This document shows, one piece after another, positions 59,401-64,000 of a DNA stretch of 64,000 nt. Source of the stretch: Brachionus plicatilis (taxonomy: Eukaryota > Rotifera > Eurotatoria > Ploima > Brachionidae); the NCBI GenBank assembly GCA_010279815.1, contig QEOQ01000238.1:479062-543061 (forward strand), given 5' to 3'. The notes under the pieces were generated by a model. It worked only from the letters and a program-made list of their open reading frames with translations, was not told where the DNA came from and searched no databases. The first letter of the stretch is position 1. Each line of letters opens with the position of its first letter. Both the position numbers and the translations under genes were made by a program.

Positions 59401-62400
59401 TCAATCAACTAAAACAAATACTTCGATAAACAAGACCTGAAGCCCGATTGCATTTTAGTGATTACTAAAAAATTTAAAAAAAATTTTTTTTTAAATATTT
59501 AATTAAAATTTCCAAAAAAACACATTTTTAAAAAATTAAATTTTTTTAGACACTTGGGTCGAAATCCTTTGATATGTGACTGCCGCCTGAAATGGTTGAA
59601 CGAATACTTTCACACACATCCAGTGGAAAAAAGCGGCATTGCTTGCAACATGCCGAGACGGCTGGCAAAAAAAAGCATCGGTCTTATTCCAAATTCAAGG
59701 TTTAGGTGCAGTGTGAACCAAAACTTTGACCGAACATGTGACCAATTTGACAAATGCCCAACAAATTGTAGCTGTCAAGGAAGTATTGTTGATTGCCGCA
59801 GCCAAGGTCTAGACCACATACCCGAGGACATCCCCCCGTCAACTACCGAACTGCATCTTCAAGACAACAATTTAAGAGTGATTAAATCAAATGGAGCTTT
59901 TAAAAAATTAAAAAATTTACAAAGACTTGACTTGAGAAACAATAAAATTTATTTGATTGAAGAAAATGCTTTCCAAGGCGCTGACCAGCTGAGCGAGTTG
60001 TTTTTAAATGAAAATTTTTTGTCAAATATTAGCCCGAATATGTTCAGTGGTCTTCAAAATTTAAAGACTCTTCTATTAAGATCAAATAGTTTAAATTTTT
60101 TGACCAACAATTCATTCAACAATCTAAATCAACTGCGTTTACTTTCGCTTTATGACAACCAAATAAGCTGCATACAAAGAGGAGCTTTTGACAACTTAAA
60201 ATCCCTATCTACTCTGTAAATAAGAAAAAAAATTTAGAAAAAAATTTTTTTTTAATTTTTTATTTTTAAAAGAAATTTAATGTCAAATCCATTTGTGTGC
60301 AATTGCGGTCTGAAGTGGTTGAAAGACTGGCTGAAGCATGCTAACATTGCGACTGGAAATCCCAAGTGCAGTGCTCCTGGTCACCTAAAAGACCATTCTT
60401 TGGTCAATTTGGATGATCAAAGCTTTGAATGCGATTTAAATCATGAGCAAATTGACCAATGTGGTAATATTTTGGTTCCTTTGACAGCAAAATATAAAGC
60501 GTCATCATGCCCGGTCAATTGCAGTTGCTCGGACAAAATAGTCCGCTGTAGTCACCAAAAATTGGCCACGGTACCTCAAGATATACCCTTGGATGTCAAA
60601 GAATTGTAAGGGGTGTCAAACTTGTTTTTTAAAAAGATTAAATTTTTTTCCAAGATATTTAGACTCAAATGAGATAGAAGAGATTCCTGAATTTTTCAAA
60701 AAATTTTTGTACCTGGAAAAATTGTAAAATTAGCTCAATTGAGATAAATTTTTGATTATTTTCTCAATTTTTAGAGACTTGAGCTCGAATAGAATTAAGG
60801 AAATTCCTAGCCGAGTGTTCCAAAGACTGTCTCAAATGGATACATTGTAAATTTGTAAATTTTTTAGAAATTTTTTTTTTAAATTTTTTTGAATAAAAGA
60901 ATTTTGAGTTTTAATTCAATTGAATGCGTCAATGCCGAATCGTTTGCTGGTCTTTTCAAATTAAGATTGCTTTCACTGTATGCCAATAAGATGACCACAA
61001 TTCCTGATGGTGCATTCAAAGACCTCAAATCGTTATCGCACATGTAAGTAGAAATTTAATTTTCAATTTTAAGAAAAATTTCACATTTTATCTTTATGTG
61101 TGCGAATTTGATATTTGTTTGCTTTTAGTGGTTTTAAATTAAAGATTTGATAATTTAATTATTAAAATGAATTAAAATTAAAATACATGATTAAAAAAAT
61201 ATTTCATAGATGAAATAGAGGAAAAGATAATGGGATATATTTAATCCATCTCTATAATTATTTATATGATCTCTAGAAAATAATCAAAATGATCTACTAA
61301 TAAAATAAAAATAATAGCTGGAATTGATTATTTAATGTACAAATTTTGTTTTTTTTTAATTTTTTTTTCAAAATAAAAATTTAAGATTAAAAATTCTTGA
61401 CATTTGCATTAAATTTATTAAGGAAAAATGAATTTAGAGTAAGAACGGTACATTTGTTTGATTTCTTAAATGGTAGTAAAATTTTTCGTTAGAGTTTGCG
61501 TTGTGAATTTCAAATACAAATTGAACAAAAATTCTTCATTTTTTGATAAATTAAAATTAAAGATTATAAAAAATAGGCAAAATGTAATTTATTGTACATT
61601 TTTATATTTTTACATTTTTACATTTTTGAGAGAAAAAAAAAATCTCAAAATCAAATAATCTAAAAAAATTTTCATTCAAGAAAAGTAATAATAATTTCGC
61701 AATTACTTAAAAAGGAGTTTTAGAAAAATTTAAATGTAAAAACCAAGGATAATTTTTTGAAAATTCCTTTTAATTAATTGCGAAATTATTATTACTTTTC
61801 TTAATGAAAATTTTTTTAAGTTTTTTTATTTTGAGATTTTTATTTTTTCTCTCAAAAATTTAAAAATGTAAAAATATAAAAATGTACAATAAATTACATA
61901 CATAATAAATTACAATTACAATAAATTATATATATTTTTAAGTTTAGTTTAGTTCATTTTAGGTAAAAAAGGTGCAATAAAGTATGTTGGACTATGTTGC
62001 AGTATTTTTTCTAATATTTTTTATTATCTTTAATCTTATTTATCAAAAAATTAAGAATTTTTGTTCAATTTGTATTTGAAAATCACAATACTGAAAGGTC
62101 CTTGTTAGATTTTCTTCACCAGTATATTTATTTTTCATAAATAACTACTGGATGGGATTTCTTTTATAATCTCTATCTTAGATAACAAAATTGATTTGGA
62201 TTAATGGCCTGGACATTTTCAAATTTGTTTTTAGTAGATAATTTAAAGTTTTTTCGATAAATGGAGTGCACCATGAATTAGCTTATAAATACATAAAAAA
62301 TAAATTATTATCAATTTATTTTAATTATATACATATGTTTATTTTACTTATATTTACTTATATTATTTTACTTAAAGTTATGTATATAATAAAGTTTTAC

Positions 62401-63017
62401 ATAGGGTGGTTTTGAAGTTTGTTTCAATTCCATCATTTCAATTTAGAAAAACTTGAATAACTTTTTTACTAAACGAGATAATTTGGTTCTATAAAATGCT
62501 TAATTATTATTATTATTATTATTTATTAGTTTAAAGCCTCATAGGCAAAATTACAAAGAATTACATTAAATTCGAGTTAAATTCACAATAATTTTTTTTA
62601 TTTAAATTTTAATTTTTTTTAAATTTAAATTTATCAAAAATTCTAATTTTATCATTTTTTTGTATTTAAAAAAAATTTAAAAAGAAAAAATTCTTTTAAT
62701 TTAACATTGACCACTTAAAGGCTTAAGTAAAAAATTTAACATATCAAAATAAAAATTTAAATTTTCATATGATTCAATTTTGATCTAAAAAAAACCCTAA
62801 AACCCAACTATTATTTATTATTTTCCAACACCATTACTTTTTTGATACTCAAGAGCTCTGGGCCTGAATCCGCTGTTCTGTGACTGTAATCTTGCTTGGC
62901 TGTCGACATGGATCAAAACCGATTATGTAGAGCCCGGAATAGCTCGGTGCACTGGACCAGCCCTACTATCCAACAAACTAGTTCTCACAACCCCCACACA
63001 CATGTTCACCTGTTCAT
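47311..63017 (+). CDS. slit: slit, Robo-family guidance ligand (exons 1-16, 3' end outside window)
   Basis: Secreted axon- and cell-guidance ligand for Robo receptors. Sixteen exons join without a stop into 903 codons plus one base: signal peptide (1-19), then four LRR domains D1 (about 21-255), D2 (about 263-470), D3 (about 480-680) and D4 (about 710-903). Each has an N-cap (CPxxCxC type) and a C-cap (NPxxCxCxLxWL type). Alignment from memory to fly and human Slit is close throughout; for example D4 ends [15 protein letters not shown] and IARCTGP as in Slit2, and 904 residues matches the position where Slit2's LRR part ends. The EGF, laminin-G and cystine-knot exons should follow after 64000. 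Intron phases are 2 at every LRR boundary and 1 after the D1 and D4 C-caps. Start ATG 47311 is chosen because a hydrophobic signal peptide follows directly. Introns are 49-88 bp except introns 2, 6, 10, 15 and probably 16. An antisense gene lies in intron 6. Confidence 0.95.
47525..47668 (+). CDS. slit: slit exon 2: two D1 LRRs
   Basis: 144 bp. [20 protein letters not shown] and [15 protein letters not shown] are two consecutive repeats. Acceptor TTGTCTCAG, donor GTAAGT, both phase 2. Intron 1 is 53 bp and intron 2 is 4713 bp. Confidence 0.92.
47785..48393. mobile_element. Element D: fold-back transposon carrying a C2H2 zinc finger (slit intron 2)
   Basis: Arms of about 155 bp. The left arm starts TGGGTCTAGTGGAAAATGTG and the right arm ends with its near-exact complement, CACATTTTCCACTAGACCCA. 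The arms are full of GTGATCAC/TGTGAACA half-palindromes. The centre holds a short coding segment (48004-48159). Element E at 10430-10907 is a diverged relative. No clear target duplication. Confidence 0.8.
48004..48159 (+). pseudogene. C2H2 zinc-finger coding segment inside element D
   Basis: A frame ending at TAA 48157 encodes [20 protein letters not shown], then [17 protein letters not shown] and MAKKHKN. The cysteines (codons at 48085 and 48094) and histidines (48133 and 48148) give an ideal CX2CX12HX4H finger. No start codon or catalytic domain is present. The finger itself is undamaged, while its homologue in element E has a one-base shift. It is probably the C-terminal DNA-binding finger of the autonomous transposase. 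Confidence 0.6.
49031..50384. repeat. Element B: fold-back MITE with TA duplication, inside A
   Basis: Ends CCGTAAACTCGGACTTATAG and its reverse complement, flanked by TA on both sides (49029-49030, 50385-50386). Comparison with copy 3 of A supports a TA-targeted insertion. This is typical of Tc1/mariner-type elements. Arms of several hundred bp are highly similar (for example GCATGCAGCAAATTAAAATT near 49305 and its complement near 49710). One arm is interrupted by element C. Confidence 0.8.
49945..50319. repeat. Element C: palindromic MITE with perfect 8-bp duplication, inside B
   Basis: 375 bp, ends GGCAATGTGAAATTTTAGTA and the reverse complement, nearly palindromic throughout. It is flanked by TAACCGTG at 49937-49944 and 50320-50327. 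The opposite arm of B shows the uninterrupted sequence. Frames on both strands here (50008-50236) are artefacts of the palindrome. Confidence 0.9.
50751..52381. other. Rest of slit intron 2, no recognised feature
   Basis: AT-rich intronic DNA with a pyrimidine/A-rich end and the acceptor TTTTTTAAAG at 52381. No nested gene seen. Confidence 0.5.
52382..52453 (+). CDS. slit: slit exon 3: one D1 LRR
   Basis: 72 bp encoding one repeat, [20 protein letters not shown]. Phase 2 at both ends. Intron 3 is 58 bp. Confidence 0.9.
52512..52655 (+). CDS. slit: slit exon 4: two D1 LRRs
   Basis: 144 bp. [20 protein letters not shown] and [17 protein letters not shown]. Phase 2 at both ends. Intron 4 is 53 bp. 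Confidence 0.9.
52709..52780 (+). CDS. slit: slit exon 5: one D1 LRR
   Basis: 72 bp. [20 protein letters not shown]. Phase 2 at both ends. Intron 5 is 49 bp. Confidence 0.9.
52830..52999 (+). CDS. slit: slit exon 6: D1 C-cap
   Basis: [20 protein letters not shown] gives the CxC and tryptophan of an LRR C-cap. Later cysteines come in EVKCFSA and LDFKCNL. Ends in phase 1 at donor GTTTGT, a weaker donor than the rest. Intron 6 is 3690 bp. Confidence 0.88.
53327..53540. repeat. Element F, copy 2 (slit intron 6)
   Basis: Starts CAGTGGTGATTTGACACGCG after a TA and runs into TTTACGTAAATTTACGTAAA words. Relates to 9536-9881 and 57745-57930. The other end was not identified. Confidence 0.5.
53622..53927 (-). 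pseudogene. Two-exon transposon-like coding remnant (slit intron 6)
   Basis: A minus-strand exon 53927-53805 follows a CCCTTTTTAAG acceptor and encodes [20 protein letters not shown] and [20 protein letters not shown] 58-bp intron (GTATTT...TTAAAG) joins it in frame to exon 53746-53622, [20 protein letters not shown] and a Ser/Thr/Lys-rich end to TAA. The second exon's last 80 bp recur inverted at 54178-54262, so the whole is part of a fold-back element. No upstream exon or known family was found. A real nested gene is possible but less likely. Confidence 0.4.
54178..54262 (+). repeat. Inverted copy of the 53622-53710 segment
   Basis: AGCAAGCAATTCATTGAAGA and the following CGCTCAGTTGTTAAAACTTC are the reverse complement, with a few changes, of the coding end of the remnant at 53622. 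This forms a fold-back of about 650 bp. Confidence 0.7.
55794..56457 (-). CDS. Nested antisense gene: membrane-anchored cysteine-rich protein, 3 exons
   Basis: Lies wholly in slit intron 6 on the opposite strand. Exons 56457-56175, 56125-56005 and 55950-55794 join in frame (561 bp, 186 residues), with introns of 49 and 54 bp bearing GTAAAA/TTTAAG and GTATCT/TTTAAG ends. Residues 1-10 are polar; about 11-31 form one transmembrane or signal-anchor helix ([15 protein letters not shown]). A Ser/Thr-rich linker follows. A C-terminal domain (102-178) has ten cysteines, including [24 protein letters not shown] and CNAQNKC. Sequons are NYT (46), NVS (119) and NGT (130). The spacing is reminiscent of EB-type modules, but I do not recognise the family. 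AATAAA overlaps the stop codon. ATG 56457 is the first in frame. Its role is unknown; an extracellular or luminal role is inferred. Confidence 0.7.
56690..56828 (+). CDS. slit: slit exon 7: D2 N-cap
   Basis: [14 protein letters not shown] and [16 protein letters not shown] match the second Slit N-cap. Starts in phase 1, ends in phase 2. Intron 7 is 53 bp. Confidence 0.92.
56882..57025 (+). CDS. slit: slit exon 8: two D2 LRRs
   Basis: 144 bp. [20 protein letters not shown] and [18 protein letters not shown]2 is the Robo-binding domain in characterised Slits. Intron 8 is 51 bp. Confidence 0.92.
57077..57148 (+). CDS. slit: slit exon 9: one D2 LRR
   Basis: 72 bp. [20 protein letters not shown]. 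Intron 9, 88 bp, is the longest of the small introns and has a CTAAC branch-like motif. Confidence 0.9.
57237..57380 (+). CDS. slit: slit exon 10: two D2 LRRs
   Basis: 144 bp. [20 protein letters not shown] and [20 protein letters not shown]. The LSLFDNQ block is the repeat before the D2 C-cap. Intron 10 is 2169 bp. Confidence 0.92.
57745..57930. repeat. Element F, copy 3 (slit intron 10)
   Basis: TTTACGTAAATTTACGCAAA words, ending in ATCAAATCAGCACTGTA at 57930, complementary in type to the start of copy 2. Further ACGTAATTTTCC words occur near 58490. Confidence 0.5.
57931..59549. other. Rest of slit intron 10, no recognised gene
   Basis: AT-rich DNA ending in the acceptor AATTTTTTTAG. No nested frame found. 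Confidence 0.5.
59550..60215 (+). CDS. slit: slit exon 11: D2 C-cap plus all of D3's N-cap and LRRs
   Basis: 666 bp, 222 codons. [20 protein letters not shown] (C-cap), [14 protein letters not shown] (third N-cap), then five D3 repeats ending [17 protein letters not shown]. Unlike D1, D2 and D4, D3's repeats are not split by introns. Both ends are phase 2. Confidence 0.95.
60273..60605 (+). CDS. slit: slit exon 12: D3 C-cap and D4 N-cap
   Basis: 333 bp. [20 protein letters not shown] and [14 protein letters not shown]. Intron 11 is 57 bp and intron 12 is 49 bp. Confidence 0.95.
60655..60723 (+). CDS. slit: slit exon 13: one D4 LRR
   Basis: 69 bp, 23 codons. [20 protein letters not shown]. 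The acceptor is CCAAG at 60654, which keeps the frame; the nearby TTTAG at 60662 would not. Three bases shorter than the other single-repeat exons. Confidence 0.88.
60775..60846 (+). CDS. slit: slit exon 14: one D4 LRR
   Basis: 72 bp. [20 protein letters not shown]. Introns 13 and 14 are 51 and 53 bp. Confidence 0.92.
60900..61043 (+). CDS. slit: slit exon 15: two D4 LRRs
   Basis: 144 bp. [20 protein letters not shown] and [16 protein letters not shown]. Intron 15 is 1810 bp. Confidence 0.92.
61500..62092. repeat. Element M, copy 2, carrying element L (slit intron 15)
   Basis: TTGTGAATTTCAAATACAAA at the left is mirrored by TTTGTATTTGAAAATCACAA at the right. The same ends frame the copy at 17880-19004. 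Element L sits inside. Confidence 0.55.
61576..61899. repeat. Element L, copy 2, right end eroded
   Basis: Starts GGCAAAATGTAATTTATTGT. Palindromic as copy 1 (23112-23410), with the core TTTCGCAATTACTTAAAAAG. It fades out in AATAAATTACAT before the expected TTTTGCC end. Confidence 0.75.
62502..62526 (+). repeat. (ATT)n microsatellite
   Basis: Tandem ATT units followed by ATTTATTAG. Confidence 0.85.
62854..63017 (+). CDS. slit: slit exon 16: D4 C-cap
   Basis: [40 protein letters not shown] and HMFTCS give the CxC and the later cysteines of the C-cap. Ends in phase 1 at donor GTAAAC. The next residues in Slits begin the first EGF module. Confidence 0.92.
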
Positions 63018-64000
63018 GTAAACACCGATATTTTAATAAGGTTTGTTTTTAAATGGGTATTTATTAAAAAAAATTGTAAAAATAAAAATTAATTAAGAGG
63101 ATTAATTAATCTTAGTGGTGACTTAATTAAATAAAAACAATGCAAATATTCCTGATTTCCGACTTGGGAAATCATAGTTTGGCAAGGAATTTCTACTTTA
63201 ATTGTAGGAACTTCTGATTAAAATTGAGTTTTCCATCCGTTTGGTTTAGCAGTAAGTTAGAATAAAAAAAACGGAACATTTTGAATTTTTATTTTAGAGT
63301 GTTTGTTATAATTTTTATATTCCTTCAGATGATTTAAATAAGATTTCTGATGCTGATTTTAAGAGTTACCGATTATTTTGTTATTAATTTATATTTTTTT
63401 GAAACACTCAATAATTATTTTTATACTACTCAAAAACAATTTTTATGAACTCATTTTTGATTTCTTTGATAATAATATTGACAAAAAATAACTACCCAAA
63501 AAAAAATATTTTAGCATCCAAATAATTATTTTGATTAAAAGAAAAAATTTAAACAAAATGTATTAATCGTCATCTAAAAGTACTAGTTTTTATTTAAAAA
63601 GATGGATTGACAATTAATATAAGATAGAACTAAAAAGTATTAAAGAATATTTATTTTAATTAAATAGAACTTATAACTATTAATTGTCGATGAGAATAAT
63701 TAATCGGTTTAAATTTTAATTAATTGTTTCTTGAAAAAATTAAATGTCGAAAAAAATTTCATCAATTACTATTTAATAATGTACTAGAATCATTATAGGA
63801 ATTGCGTTCGTTTCAAGAGAGAAAAGTCATGTTATGAAGAATTTTTGTATTTCTTTCCATCTGAAGCATAACACATCAATTTAGGAAATATAAGAGGAGT
63901 AAGGTAACTAAAAAAGATGGCACCTTGAAGTTAATGATCAATTCAAAAAGTTTATATTTAGATATTAAAATAAATCTTTGATTTAATTTTAATAATTTTA
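63018..64000. other. Start of slit intron 16, continues past the window
   Basis: AT-rich intronic sequence. I found no EGF-like exon (CxxxPC...C patterns) before the window ends. Confidence 0.6.

Noticed and set aside
63331..63400. Possible slit exon 17 after TATTCCTTCAG
   Set aside because: The frame has no cysteines and no EGF-like pattern and ends in a stop after about 18 codons.
1..64000. tRNA, rRNA or CRISPR-like arrays
   Set aside because: None was recognised by eye. The direct and inverted repeats seen are transposon- or minisatellite-like. A tRNAscan-SE run would settle the tRNA question.

Overview
This is a very AT-rich stretch of animal nuclear DNA with long A and T runs, GT..AG introns clustered near 50 bp, and a dense load of transposons. 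The genes point to a metazoan: a protein-tyrosine sulfotransferase and the 5' half of slit, the Robo ligand. Small introns and strong AT bias suggest a small-bodied invertebrate, possibly a rotifer or another spiralian. That placement is inference only.

Layout. At 1-4.7 kb a single-exon sulfotransferase (1297-2232) lies between copies of a 490-bp MITE-like repeat (called A here) and a fold-back element with a 32-bp minisatellite. From 5 to 23.7 kb there is a transposon graveyard: three LINE 3' fragments, a decayed Ty3/gypsy pol, a pogo/Tigger-like transposase fragment, zinc-finger and AT-hook transposon remnants, and many fold-back elements, several nested. Two short candidate exons of unknown genes sit near 13-14 kb. 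From 23.7 to 31.9 kb there is AT-rich DNA with no recognisable gene and one degenerate tandem array (28.7-29.7 kb). At 31,951-37,336 there is a structurally complete, apparently very young Ty3/gypsy retrotransposon on the minus strand: 294-bp LTRs with no difference found, a CTAAT target duplication, a tRNA-Ser-like primer site and a 1496-codon gag-pol frame. From 37.3 to 46 kb there is more gene-poor DNA, fold-back repeats, a LINE reverse-transcriptase fragment and an AT-hook remnant. A probable terminal exon of an unknown minus-strand gene is at 46,272-46,380.

From 47,311 to the right edge runs slit on the plus strand. Sixteen exons encode the signal peptide and all four leucine-rich-repeat (LRR) domains, 903 complete codons; the EGF, laminin-G and C-terminal parts lie beyond the window. 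Most introns are 49-88 bp, but four are 1.8-4.7 kb and filled with transposons. Intron 2 contains a zinc-finger-carrying fold-back element and a three-deep nest of elements with clear target duplications. Intron 6 contains, on the opposite strand, a compact three-exon gene for a 186-residue membrane-anchored, cysteine-rich protein. I do not recognise it, and it is the most interesting gene-level observation here.

The slit and sulfotransferase products act in the extracellular and secretory systems, but nothing in the window links them functionally. No tRNA, rRNA or CRISPR array was recognised by eye.
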